Assembly (NCBI GenBank): GCA_003313425.1
Contig: NHZP01000037.1
Coordinates: 372,001-436,000 of the forward strand
Length of the DNA stretch: 64,000 nucleotides
From: Pseudopyrenochaeta lycopersici
Lineage: Eukaryota > Ascomycota > Dothideomycetes > Pleosporales > Pseudopyrenochaetaceae
Reading direction: 5' to 3'
The translations under genes and the position numbers were made by a program. A model generated the notes under the pieces. That model searched no databases. It was not told the DNA's origin and saw only the letters and a list, made by a program, of their open reading frames with translations. This document shows positions 9,648-19,475 of the stretch, piece by piece. Position 1 is the stretch's first letter; each line of letters begins with the position of its first letter.

Positions 9648-10352
9648 ATGGCGCTCGTGCGAACGAGCAATCTTGAACGCCAGAAATGGAGAGTCAAATG
9701 TCGTGAAGAGCTGTCAAAACATATACGTAAGATGAAGCGCCTGAAACACTTGAGAAACACTGACTATTGTACAGGGATTCGACTCGGAATCGCGGTGGAA
9801 CCGCCACAGGTCCGTCTTATTCCTGGCCCAGACGATCTATATCGCTGGAGGATCGTACCAGAAAAAGAGCATTTGTTCTCCAAGAATCTTAGCGACCACT
9901 CTATCGGGACATATAAAGAGCTCTGTGAAGGTGTTGGGAAATTGTTTGAGGCTGTTGCATCAAGAGGGGAACCCTCAAGCCCAATAGAAAAGAGCATTGG
10001 TTACCTCAGGCCTTCTGCGCCCCTCGGAAGTGACATAAGTTTTAGTGCCAAAATCGATCGACTACGGGAAGAAAACAGCAGACTAAACGAGGACACCGAG
10101 AAGCTGAAAGCGCAGCTGTCTGTCGAATCAAAACGTCGACAGGAAATGGAAGCAGCAGTGAAGCACCTTGAGGTAGTGAATCAACGACTTCGGGAAAAAT
10201 GTGGGGAGGTTTCGCTAGCCGCGGAGTCATACGTGCGCATTCTCCGGAAGCAGTTTCAAGGACTAGTCACAGTCGTACCGATCTTGGAAGGGCTGAAGAC
10301 AGATATTTCTGGGGAGCAAACAATGTCGAATCTAGATTTCGAGGTAAATTAG
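9648..10352 (+). CDS. Coiled-coil protein of unknown function
   Basis: The ORF has 234 codons from an ATG at 9648. An in-frame 48-bp intron is likely at 9727-9774 (GTAAGA donor, CACTGAC branch, ACAG acceptor); splicing would remove 16 basic residues and leave about 218. The middle carries PQVRLIPGPDDLYRWRIVPE. Residues about 120-185 form a coiled coil (IDRLREENSRLNEDTEKLK and following heptads). No signal peptide or membrane segment is seen. Similar small coiled-coil genes occur at 15,255, 15,985, 50,738 and 52,450, suggesting an accessory gene class. Function is not known. Confidence 0.6.
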   Translation: MALVRTSNLERQKWRVKCREELSKHIRKMKRLKHLRNTDYCTGIRLGIAVEPPQVRLIPGPDDLYRWRIVPEKEHLFSKNLSDHSIGTYKELCEGVGKLFEAVASRGEPSSPIEKSIGYLRPSAPLGSDISFSAKIDRLREENSRLNEDTEKLKAQLSVESKRRQEMEAAVKHLEVVNQRLREKCGEVSLAAESYVRILRKQFQGLVTVVPILEGLKTDISGEQTMSNLDFEVN

Positions 10353-10718
10353 ATGTACTCTGCACATTGACGTCAACCACAAGCCGGTGGGCCACCCCAC
10401 CAAAGTTGTGCAACATGAGAACTTCTATCAATTATGGCAGCACTAATTCAAGCTCAACAAGCTTCTTCCGGAGCTGATATAGTGCTTAGCGAATCCGACT
10501 TCACCTTTACAGGCAGCAAGACCAACTGGAGCCGATCTAACAACAAGGGTGTGGCCCTAGTACTGTTGATTGCTGACCAATGATATCGTTTGATAAATGC
10601 TGATGGTTAGCGCTTAGCCACGTACGGAAGGTGGGGCTATAAGCAGATCGGCACGAAACAGTGTTGCAGCTTTTTGCAAGGGGTGAAGCCGCATTCGCTA
10701 GCGACTGTATTACTATCG
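10353..10718. other. Spacer ending in the LINE target site
   Basis: No gene seen. The last bases, TATTACTATCG at 10708-10718, are the left copy of the target duplication of the LINE that follows. Confidence 0.6.
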
Positions 10719-11620
10719 CTCGCTGGGCGGTGCGTATTGCGGTAAGCAGCTCGTCGCGGAACGGAGTCGTCGGAATGGGAAGCGCGATCAGCATACAGGA
10801 CAACGAAACACAATCTTTCTCGGTCACGTTGGGCATGAGAGAGGAACACAACCCCTATGCGGCAGAGCTGGCAGCAATGGCCGAGGCGCTGAGCAGGCTA
10901 CCAAGGCTCAGGTTTCGCAACATCGCACTAACAACAAGAAACAAAGCTGCTGTGCTCACACTCAGAAGACCTCGACAACAGTCCGGGCAAAGCTATATCA
11001 GCCAGTTTTACAAGACGCTACATACACTGAGAAGAGATGGCAACACGGTGACAGTGCTGTGGCTGCCTGCAAGCGATGAGTACGAGCTCGCAAGCCTCGC
11101 CAAGCAAGAGGCGAAGGCGGCAACTAGACCAAACGCCAGGCCACAGACACAGTTTCCGAGGATACGATCAACTACGCACAACATTGCACGTAAGCAAGGC
11201 GCGGTCGCAATGGTGACAAAAAGACTCGACGCGAACTGACCGCTAACAAGCAAGTGAGTTTTATCTACTAACCCAGCTCGCCAACCATCTCGTGCCACAG
11301 AGAGCAGACAGCGCTTCAGCCGCCGAAGATAGAACGCTGAACACTTGGAGAATCTCTATAGAGGAACCGACTCTGAGCCAGTCTGCCAGCAATTTTACTA
11401 ACCAACGAGAACGCGATGGAAGACAGGAGACGGAGGACAAGCGATACAGATTGTAAGCAAGGGCTTTGACTTTGATAACAAATTACATGAAGAAGCAAGT
11501 CAAAGAAAGCACAGGGGCTGATGAGGCAGGGACGTAGCATATGAAGAGTAGAGTTAGACTAGCGTTAGTAGCCCTTTCGGCTCGGCCGCCGGGCGTAAAT
11601 AAATTGTGTGTGTGTGTGTG
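10719..11620 (+). mobile_element. 5'-truncated Tad1-type LINE with RNase H end and (TG)n tail
   Basis: The frame 10745-11239 encodes the C-terminal RNase H part of a fungal LINE: SSRNGVVGMGSAIS, NPYAAELAAMAEAL, NKAAVLTLRRPRQQSGQ, VLWLPASDEYELASLAKQEA. A 3' UTR of about 380 bp follows and ends in AAATAAATTG plus a TG run (about 11602-11620). The 11-bp sequence TATTACTATCG lies both immediately left (10708-10718) and right (11621-11631), 12 bp if the preceding G is counted. This is a textbook target-primed insertion, 5'-truncated on arrival. Confidence 0.9.
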
Positions 11621-11712
11621 TATTACTATCGGGATTGCACTGTACTGTGCGAACTGTTGACAGGTCTAGAAAGTACGGTGATATATCTGGCTGAAGAGGT
11701 CCCATCTGATAT

Positions 11713-14592
11713 ATGCTGGGGTGCTTTAACCGGAAATACAGTAGCAAGCAGACAGTCTGGATGATTGATTCTGGAGCGACACGACACATGACCTATTCTA
11801 GGGATGTCTTCTCTGAATATGTTCAACTGAAGACGCCTAAAATAGTCAAAACGGCTAACAGCAGTCTTGTTTACGGATTCGGGATTGGCAATGTACAGGT
11901 GCTAGTGTTTACAGATGACCTACAGGTGAAAACGCTAGTTCTTACGGATGTTCTCTATGTTCCAGACCTGGCTGGGAACCTGATTTCGGTTTCACAGTTG
12001 CAAGATGAGGGAATCTCAGTTCAGACGACAGCTGGACAGAAGCATCCGATGGTCCTGACCCGAGACGGCTCTACTGTAGCCCATGCTGCCCGTATCGGCT
12101 CACAGTACATCCTAGACTCAGTTGCTACTGAAGCGACATTAGCCGCAGCTGAAGGGGACCCTGATATTGACTTGTGGCACAAGAGGTTTGGCCATATAGG
12201 GGTACAAGGGCTTAGGGGGCTACACCGTGTAGTCTCTGATCTTGATGTACCTATTTCGGTCCCGCGCGGCCATAACTCGGACCAGTGCGAGCCATGTATT
12301 ATGGCGAAGCAGTTACGAGTAGTCAATCGCCAGAAACCTGAAAAATCGGACGAACCGTTAGGCCGAGTATTCTCAGACTTCTGGGGGCCGTATAGCATAC
12401 CTACTCTATTTGGAGAACGATATGTATGGACCCTGACAGACCAGGCAACCCGAAAATCATGGGTCTTCCTAACTAAGAAGAGAAGCGACTTCCGCGACAT
12501 GCTTTTGAAATGGAAGAAGGAAGTCGAACTACAGACAGGCCACCAGCTAAAGGTCTTACGGCTTGATAACGCTGGTGAATTCAAGGCTGTTGAAGACGAG
12601 CTTCGTACGAACTACGGTATCCGGGTCGAATGGACTACTCCATATACCCCAGAGCAGAATGGCGTATCCGAGCGGCTAAATCGGACCCTGATTTCTTTGG
12701 CCAGAGCTATGCTTATCGACGCGCAACTACCATATAAGTTCTGGGGGGAGGCCGTAAAAGCGGTATGCTACATCCGGAATCGTACGAATATAGGGCCAGG
12801 AGGCCTTACCCCAGAAGAAGCATTTACAGGCAAGAGGCCTGGAATCATGCACCTGAAGCCATGGGGCTGTTTAGCCTTCCATAGGGTGCCTGATAAGACG
12901 CGGCTCAACCTTGAGCCGGTGTCAAAAAGGATGTGCCTTGTAGGGTATACCGAGACTACACAACAATATCGGTTATACGACCCTATAAATCAGCGAATTA
13001 TTATATCCACACGACCAAGGTTTCTTGAGAGAAGACACCTGAAATGGAAGTGGAGTACTAAGACTCCAGCTCCAGAGCTTGATAGTGAGTCAGATGACTC
13101 AAGCTACGAAGAGCTTGAGGGGAATAGGCCAGTTGAAGAGCCTAGGGTACTTGGTGTACCTGAACTACCGCTAGTCGACGGGAGAGAGTCCCGCACGCCT
13201 GATCAGCGTGAAGACAGTGAACCTAGCCATGAGGCTCCATTGGGCCGTGGGCTCCGCGTACGCAGGCCCCGGAGGTTCTTTGACGGAGACACAGCCTGGA
13301 GTGCTGATGCCCAAGAAGAAGGGATACGTCTTCCGAAGTCGTACGATGAGGCCATTAGCGACCCTCAGTACGCTCAGCAGTGGAAAGAAGCCATAGCTGA
13401 TGAGTTAGCCAAGCTCCAGGTTCTTGGGACCTGGGAGTACGCTGAATTACCGCCTGGGAATGCTACAGTTGGCACGAAGTGGGTCTTTACAGTGAAGTAC
13501 ACTTCAACTGGGTTAATAGACCGCTTCAAGGCCAGACTTGTAGCCCAGGGGTATAGCCAGCGACTTGGTGACGATTTCTATGAGACGTTCTCACCGACTA
13601 TACGCTATGAGTCAATCAGGGCTCTATTAGCTATTGGGTGCGCTGAGAACCTAGAAATTCACCAAGCTGATGTGGAATCGGCTTATCCACGAGCTAAGCT
13701 ACATGCAGAGGTATATATTCGTGGAGTACAAGGCCTCACGTTACCCTCTGGCATTGCGCTTAAGGTGCAGAAGGCACTGTATGGCCTGAAGCAATCTGGA
13801 AGAGAGTGGTATATCGAAGCTTGCAATGGCCTAGCCAAGCTTGGACTTACACCCTCTTTCAGCGATCCAAGCGTGTTTATCAACAAAGACAGAACCCTGA
13901 TTATTGGCCTGTACGTCGATGATATGCTTATACTAGGACGATCCTTGGGCGCGGTAAGCGAGTTCAAGGAACAGTTCGGCAAGATGTATAAGATCAAAGA
14001 CTTAGGCGAAGTCAGAACGTTTCTTGGTCTCGAGGTTGCACGGGATCGAGCGTCGCGGACGCTGACTATTAGCCAGAGGAGCTATACGCTCAAACTAATA
14101 GATGAATATTTAGGGGGCAGTGATCGAACAGATCCTACTCCAACTGGCGGAATACAGACGCTAGGAAAAGCTAAGCAAAATGAGCCACGAGCTGATATCT
14201 CCCTATACCAAAGAGCGATCGGAAGTCTAATGTATCTACAGAGAGGCACGCGACCTGATATCACGTTTGCAGTGTGTCGGTTAAGCCAGCATTGCTCAGA
14301 TCCTACAATACGGCACTGGAACTGCGTTTTACGCGTCGTCCGATACTTAAGAGGCACATCTAGCTACGCTATTCGATATGGCAACAGTGAACGATTACAA
14401 GCCTTAAAAGGTTACTCGGATTCTGATTACGCAGGTGACCCTGCGGACCGATTATCAACTTACGGATACATTTTCAAGCTGTGCGGAGGGTCCGTAGCTT
14501 GGACGTCCAGAAAACAACGATCCGTATCTACATCAACAACTGAGGCGGAGTACGTAGCTTTGTGTCAGACTAGCAAGCAGGCTATCTGGTGA
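11713..14592 (+). CDS. Copia Pol polyprotein fragment (protease, integrase, RT, RNase H), open for 959 codons
   Basis: The domains follow Copia order. Protease DSGATRHM is at residues about 19-26, the integrase zinc region WHKRFGH near 155, and the integrase core (FSDFWGP, RLDNAGEF, PEQNGVSERLNRT) supplies D, D and E. RT then shows KWVFTVKYTSTG, DVESAY, ALYGLKQSGREW and YVDDM, and RNase H shows SDSDYAGDPADR and STTEAEYVALCQ. The frame stops at KQAIW, before the last RNase H motif, and gag is missing upstream. No LTR could be matched on either side. The 5' limit is about 11,650, just beyond the LINE. It is unusual for so long a fragment to be free of stops while both ends are gone. Confidence 0.9.
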   Translation: MLGCFNRKYSSKQTVWMIDSGATRHMTYSRDVFSEYVQLKTPKIVKTANSSLVYGFGIGNVQVLVFTDDLQVKTLVLTDVLYVPDLAGNLISVSQLQDEGISVQTTAGQKHPMVLTRDGSTVAHAARIGSQYILDSVATEATLAAAEGDPDIDLWHKRFGHIGVQGLRGLHRVVSDLDVPISVPRGHNSDQCEPCIMAKQLRVVNRQKPEKSDEPLGRVFSDFWGPYSIPTLFGERYVWTLTDQATRKSWVFLTKKRSDFRDMLLKWKKEVELQTGHQLKVLRLDNAGEFKAVEDELRTNYGIRVEWTTPYTPEQNGVSERLNRTLISLARAMLIDAQLPYKFWGEAVKAVCYIRNRTNIGPGGLTPEEAFTGKRPGIMHLKPWGCLAFHRVPDKTRLNLEPVSKRMCLVGYTETTQQYRLYDPINQRIIISTRPRFLERRHLKWKWSTKTPAPELDSESDDSSYEELEGNRPVEEPRVLGVPELPLVDGRESRTPDQREDSEPSHEAPLGRGLRVRRPRRFFDGDTAWSADAQEEGIRLPKSYDEAISDPQYAQQWKEAIADELAKLQVLGTWEYAELPPGNATVGTKWVFTVKYTSTGLIDRFKARLVAQGYSQRLGDDFYETFSPTIRYESIRALLAIGCAENLEIHQADVESAYPRAKLHAEVYIRGVQGLTLPSGIALKVQKALYGLKQSGREWYIEACNGLAKLGLTPSFSDPSVFINKDRTLIIGLYVDDMLILGRSLGAVSEFKEQFGKMYKIKDLGEVRTFLGLEVARDRASRTLTISQRSYTLKLIDEYLGGSDRTDPTPTGGIQTLGKAKQNEPRADISLYQRAIGSLMYLQRGTRPDITFAVCRLSQHCSDPTIRHWNCVLRVVRYLRGTSSYAIRYGNSERLQALKGYSDSDYAGDPADRLSTYGYIFKLCGGSVAWTSRKQRSVSTSTTEAEYVALCQTSKQAIW

Positions 14593-15254
14593 CTGGGAGA
14601 TCCATGCGAGTATCCCAGTGACGGCAGCGTCTTGCTGACCTTGCAGCGTAAACCAAACGACTTGTGACCCTGCATTGGCTACATGAACGACTCAATCGAC
14701 GCACTGCGTCTGAGGGGTCTGACGTTGATTTGTTGCAGCGTGTGTTCGGTGTCGGCAGAGGCAGCGGCTAACACTTAAGCTATTACCGTTCGCATAGTAG
14801 AACAGCCCGTAGCTACCAAATATCTAGAAGCACCCAATACCAGCCGCTTTTAATGTTACAGTACCTACCGACGAGATGACTCCTAACAGTATAGTCACTC
14901 CTATCCTTGGTGGTTTCACGCGGACGGCTAGAAGACCACGAGAACTCATGGTCGGAACAAGACGACTCGGAATATAAGCGATGATCGTTTTCATCATCAC
15001 AAACACAACCGCGGCATCTTCAGTATGAAGGCAAGCGTCGAACGCCGTATAACAAACGATGGTAGGCCACTCCCTCCCATAGTGACGAGGCACCATAACG
15101 GGGAGCGTTAACGGATCAGGTAACTTATAATTACACTCCCTCTTTATGAAATCCCTCGCATTCATTCTGATCAACGAAACGACGCAACGCATCAAATTTC
15201 TGTAGTTATTGTCGACATACCTTCTGCTGCAGGTCTGTTACTGGACTAGGTCAT
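14593..15254. other. Intergenic with one doubtful 122-codon ORF (14,824-15,192, minus)
   Basis: The ORF from the ATG at 15192 encodes a moderately hydrophobic, otherwise featureless protein. No domain or intron support was found, so I do not call it a gene. Confidence 0.3.
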
Positions 15255-15527
15255 CTAACTTGGCCAAGATCTTATCCACTCCGTTTCGGCCTGTAGGTAT
15301 CGATTCTGATATTCCCGTATCGCATTCTCGAGGCATCTCAGCATGTCTTTGACTTCTCGAAGCAAAATATGAGCCTCTGCGCATCTATTGCGGAGGCGGG
15401 CAATCTTCCTTTGCAGCGTGCGATTTTCCTCGTCCAAAAGAGCTATAATGTGAAGCTCCTGCTGCTGTTGAAAAGAGTCCACTCGATAGATAAGATCTTC
15501 GATATCAAATGTACTAGTCGGCTCCAT
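15255..15527 (-). CDS. Small coiled-coil protein (90 aa)
   Basis: I chose the ATG at 15527; the frame is open upstream but only to a TTG. The protein begins MEPTSTFDIEDLI and then forms one long coiled coil (ALLDEENRTLQRKIARLRNR and following). It has the size and layout of the coiled-coil gene at 15,985, which faces away from it 458 bp off. Function unknown. Confidence 0.5.
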   Translation of the reverse strand: MEPTSTFDIEDLIYRVDSFQQQQELHIIALLDEENRTLQRKIARLRNRCAEAHILLREVKDMLRCLENAIREYQNRYLQAETEWIRSWPS

Positions 15528-15984
15528 CGTGGGAGCGACTTTGAGAGATGGGCTGTCTTCTTGATGTTGTAGATCGTGGTGCAAAGGTATGTTTCAACCA
15601 AGGTGTGAGCCAAGTTGTTAAGTTAATGGATCCTGTTGGGCCAGACGAGTTTTGGTCTCTCGCGCCAAGTCGAGATTCACTCCAGTTATGTATTGCTAGG
15701 CATAAATTCTAGCGTTCGAACGCTTCTTACACGACTGGATTGTCACAAAGCATCCTGTGAATGACTCAATCAATTCAAGTCAGGCGCTGCGGGACCCGTT
15801 TCGCAGTTGAACATATTGGCGCTTTACTGCGGCGTACTATTTTTAGACTGTCTTTTATCGAGCCCCTCATTTCGTCCTAATTTAGGTACCACACCTAATC
15901 GATTCCCCGTATAAGCCGAGAAAAATGTACAGTGTATAAGACAACAGCACCAAACCACAACCTTTGGCTAATACTGTCCAAGCT

Positions 15985-16356
15985 ATGCTTCCAGACGTCC
16001 AACGAAAGGTCTTTGCGCAACGCTCAGATCATAACATTCAGCCTTCTGTACCCTGCGCCGTCGAGACACACCTTCCTAGTAGCTCGAGGCTGCCTTTATT
16101 ACGGGGGGACGCGAAACCGGGAGAGACGGATAAGATACCCAGATTGGACGTCATACAGCGACTAGAGCGTATGACATGGGATAATGATCGATTGAGGCGT
16201 GAACTTGAGTTAGAGCGCGAGGAACATCGTAACAGCGTCCATGCAAGGACGTATATTGTAGCCGAAGCAAAACGTGTCGTCGAATCGCTGCAGAATGCAC
16301 TTGAAACGTATGGAAAGCTGAATGGAGAGATTGTAGAGGACTCGGTTCGATACTAA
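15985..16356 (+). CDS. Small coiled-coil protein (123 aa)
   Basis: The first in-frame ATG is 15985; an upstream TTG would add seven residues. An N-terminal polar region of about 55 residues is followed by a coiled coil (VIQRLERMTWDNDRLRREL, ELEREEHRNSVHAR). It is divergent to the 15,255-15,527 gene. No domain beyond the coiled coil is recognised; a leucine-zipper-like partner protein is only a guess. Confidence 0.5.
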   Translation: MLPDVQRKVFAQRSDHNIQPSVPCAVETHLPSSSRLPLLRGDAKPGETDKIPRLDVIQRLERMTWDNDRLRRELELEREEHRNSVHARTYIVAEAKRVVESLQNALETYGKLNGEIVEDSVRY

Positions 16357-16507
16357 GTTAGACCTGACAAGCAGCAAAGCAATTAGACCAACCCCTGTTG
16401 TTCGACCCTCGTGTTGTAGAACATCGCCAAGTTAACTTGTTGCCCTTCATAAGCCTGTCCGTGACATTTTTACGCGATCAGAGGTTCGTAAAGTAATTGT
16501 CAACTTA

Positions 16508-16556
16508 ATGTGCACCACTGCGTAGCGAGACGCCCTGTGCGCAACGAATATTGCTA
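16508..16556 (+). repeat. Terminus of a TA-flanked DNA transposon family (ATGTGCACCACTGCGTAGCG)
   Basis: After a TA (16506-16507) the sequence CACTGCGTAGCGAGACG appears, followed by a second related GCGCAACGA motif. The same layout begins at 27,236 and, inverted and diverged, ends at 50,599. The Copia LTR at 16,559-16,677 was inserted into this sequence, since it starts right after it. Confidence 0.5.
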
Positions 16557-16558
16557 AC

Positions 16559-16677
16559 TGTTGAAGCAAGTGATTGTGTTCATTGTTATTGTTCCTACAG
16601 GCGTGGTGCCTCACTCTTATATATACGCCCACGGCCCCTGTCACATATTGCTGTTTCAGTCACTGTGATGTTTGACA
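16559..16677 (-). repeat. 119-bp LTR of Copia family 2 (3' LTR)
   Basis: On the minus strand the sequence after a GAGTGGGAG purine tract runs TGTCAAACATC ... CTTCAACA, with TG/CA ends and a TATATATAAG box (about 16617-16626). It follows the stop of the RNase H frame at the expected distance. The last about 40 bp recur at 22,934-22,975 as a fragment, which confirms the CA end. Confidence 0.75.
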
Positions 16678-16825
16678 CTCCCACTCGATGATGACTCCGT
16701 CAGAAGCGCCATCGACCCTTCGTCACAGTGTATAGGCCCCGTCAAAACCTTCAAAAAACCCTATGTCGGGAAAAGAAGGAAAGGGTGCCCGGACAGCTTA
16801 TTTATTATGCATAAGTCCATAAACC

Positions 16826-17985
16826 TTACTCAATCTCTAACCCTCGCCGAAACCACTCGAATCTGTCTCGTGCAAGGGGTTTGGTGAACCCATCGGCAAT
16901 TTGTTCCGCAGTTGGGATGTGCTTCAATTCAACTGCCAGCCTTTTGAACCTCTCCTTGCCACTTGCGCTGAATCTCCATATGCTTCGTTCGTGAGTGGTA
17001 TTGCGGATTCGAGGATAGGGCGATGGCTCCTTGGTTGTCGCCACAGATGATGGTCGCGACCCTTCCTTGGCTTAGGTTGAGCTCATTGAGGAGCCTTCTC
17101 AGCCAGATTGCCTCTTTAGTTGCCTGCGTCTGTCCCATGAATTCGGCTTCGCAGGTTGACAGGGCGACAACGCTCTGGCGCTTGGATTGCCAGCTGATGG
17201 CTCCGCTTCCGATGTTGAACAGGTATCCGGCGGTTGACCGCCGTGTGTCATGACAGCCGGCCCAGTCTGCGTCCGTGTATCCCTTCAACATCTGTAGATG
17301 GCCCTTGTACGTGAGCCTGAGGCTCCACGTGCTTTTAAGGTACCTCAGGATGCGTCGTGCGAGCTTCATATGCTGTGGTCCTGGGTTTGCTAAGTGCCGG
17401 CTCGCCATGGATACCGCGTATGCTATGTCCCCCCTAGTACCAAGCATGATGTACATTAGCGATCCTACAATCCGTTGATATTCAATTCTCTGTTCAAGGG
17501 GACAGCGGTATTCTGGACTGTTTTCTGTTGGTGGTGATGTTTCAATCGGTGTGCTGATAGGGGCACAGTCGCTGAGTCCGAATTGATGGACAACCTTGTT
17601 AATGTAGGCCTCTTGGCTTAGGTAAAGTATCCTGTTTTGACGGTCTCGTTGGATAGACATCCCGAGATAATAGCTGCAGGGTCCAAGGTCTGTCATTTGG
17701 AAACGGTTGCGAAGGGCTCTCTTTATCCTTTTTATCTCTGCAATGCTTGGACCGACGATCAATAGGTCATCCACGTACACCGCAATGTACATATTGTTTC
17801 GCACAAAGATACTGAGGTCAGCATTGATTGGCTCAAAGCCGACGCCGCGCAGGAAGTTGGTTAGTTTGATACCATATGCGAGGCGCTTGCTTTAAGCCGT
17901 AAAGTGCCTTTCGAAGTTTGCAGACCCTTGGTGTGCCATCCCCCATGTAGTGGGGTTGCTCAACGTAGATCTCGTGGTCAATATC
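16826..17985 (-). pseudogene. Copia family 2 Pol, RT C-terminus and RNase H, two frameshifts
   Basis: The minus strand reads EIYVEQPHYMGDGTPRVCKL, ALYGLKQAPRIWYQT (frame 1, to about 17850), then YVDDLLIVGP, DADWAGCHDTRRSTAGY, STCEAEFMGQTQAT (frame 2, 16929-17804), then HIPTAEQIADGFTKPLARDR (frame 3, ending at 16826). Frame changes occur near 17,850 and 16,965. The RT core begins abruptly at DIDHEIYVEQ, where the Clr5-TPR sequence joins. With the 119-bp LTR it forms the 3' half of a Copia element different from the one at 19.5-22 kb. Confidence 0.85.
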
Positions 17986-18465
17986 CTTCCAGTGCTCGTC
18001 GGTGCATCGCTTCCGCCTCTTCGTACTTTCCCTGCCTCTCCAACACCCATCCAAGGTTGCTGACGCTGGTGAGCGTGTCTGGGTGCTCTAGTCCAAGCAC
18101 CTTCTCCCTTCCTTCCAGTGCTCGTCGATGCATCGCTTCCGCCTCCTCGTACTTTCCCTGCCTCTCCAACACCCATCCAAGGTTGCTGACGCTGGCGAGC
18201 GTGTCTGGGTGCTCTAGTCCAAGCACCTTCTCACACCCTCCCAAATCTCGTCGATGCATCGCTTCCGCCTCCTCGTGCGTTCCCTGGCTCTCCAACACCC
18301 ATCCAAGGTTGCTGACGCTGGTGAGCGTGTCTGGGTGCTCTAGTCCAAGTACCTTCTCGTACCTTTTCAGCGCCCGTCGACACAGTCTCTCAGCATTGGA
18401 ATATAGCCCTTGACGGCCCAGTACTTGACCGAGAAGGTCTAAAGCCTTTAGCTTGTCCACTCCGA

Positions 18466-18499
<34 letters not shown>

Positions 18500-19475
18500 G
18501 CCGCTCTGGCTTTCGTGACTCTCTACCAGCCTACGGATCACCTCCTCTGCGGTCTTGTACCTTCCTTGCGCAATTAGCAAAACACCCAAATCGTATAACT
18601 TGTCCGAAGACCCCGAAGAGCTGGTTCCGATCGACGTCTCCGCCCTGAAGATTTGCTCCCGCAGGCGCTCTTCTTCATCTTGTCTGTATCGGGGTCGTGC
18701 ATCGACATCCATCTGGCTCTCGAAGGCGCTCGAGGTATGAATGAAGCCGGATTGGAAGTTCGGAAGAGATCGATATGCGAGGGCTGGACTTTGCCCAGCG
18801 AAGACACTGCCTTGAGGCCGGATGATGCTCGAGACTGACGACAGGGCAGGAGAGGGCATCTGCGGGCTCTGTGCAGCGTGGTAAACTACCCCTGGCGAGA
18901 AGGCCGAAGCCGCCGGCGAGTGTACGGACATCATCGCGGGAGAGCCCCGCTCGGAGATCGTATGGCATCTTACAGCAGACGGCGTGGCTTTGGTGTATCA
19001 GCGAGGAAGCGTATCTTTTCACGTCCCGACTTACATGCCGCTGGATTCGGAGCGTATAGGAAGCTCTCAACCACCTCATTCCTCTTCATCCATCGCTCGA
19101 TCTTCTGCGGCGGCACTACGCTACCTCGCACTTCAAAGACGAGCTCAGCCTTGTTGATCTCGACAAGCTTCCTCCTCTGGCGCTTCCTCACGATCGCTTG
19201 CATTTCCTGCGGCTTGACCTTCTTGTACTTTCCCCATTGACTGATGCGCGTTCGGTACTACCGCACACTGTGGCCGCGTCTGTGTCAGCAGCACGCTTGA
19301 AGACTCACTTTACCTTCTATCGGCGGGAGCAACATACTTAGCTTTGAACCCGTATTCATCCTCGATCTTCTGCCTCACCTCTAGTAGCGGCAGTCCTTGT
19401 GAAATGTGGAGCTCCAGGATGCGGTGCTTGTAGGGCTCCCAGGCGTCTACATGCAGAGTCGGCGCCTTCGTCCAT
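17978..19475 (-). pseudogene. Clr5-domain / kinesin-light-chain-type TPR host gene piece trapped inside Copia
   Basis: On the minus strand, 19475-19314 encodes the start of a Clr5 domain (WEPYKHRILELHISQGLPLL, IEDEYGFKAK). After an intron-like gap ending in TAG, 19257-19035 encodes YRTRISQWGKYKK and the rest. A 47-bp intron (18988-19034; GTAAGT donor, GCTGATAC branch, CAAAG acceptor) joins in frame to 18987-17978. That exon has a low-complexity linker, a poly-Asp run and three 42-residue TPR units of the KVLGLEHPDTLTSVSNLGWV type. Clr5-TPR proteins are fungal; the Clr5 domain was first noted in a silencing factor. Both ends are cut at Copia RT sequence, so start and stop are lost. The donor of the first intron is unresolved. 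Confidence 0.75.
18000..18370 (-). repeat. 126-bp tandem repeat encoding three TPR units
   Basis: Three near-identical copies of the unit contain the string GGTTGCTGACGCTGG on the plus strand (about 18056, 18182, 18308). Each encodes one 42-residue TPR. The high nucleotide identity suggests recent expansion or conversion. A (GTC)n/(GCC)n microsatellite encoding Asp and Gly lies at about 18464-18503. Confidence 0.85.

Noticed and set aside
11008..11298. Minus-strand 96-codon ORF
   Set aside because: Antisense shadow of the LINE RNase H frame.
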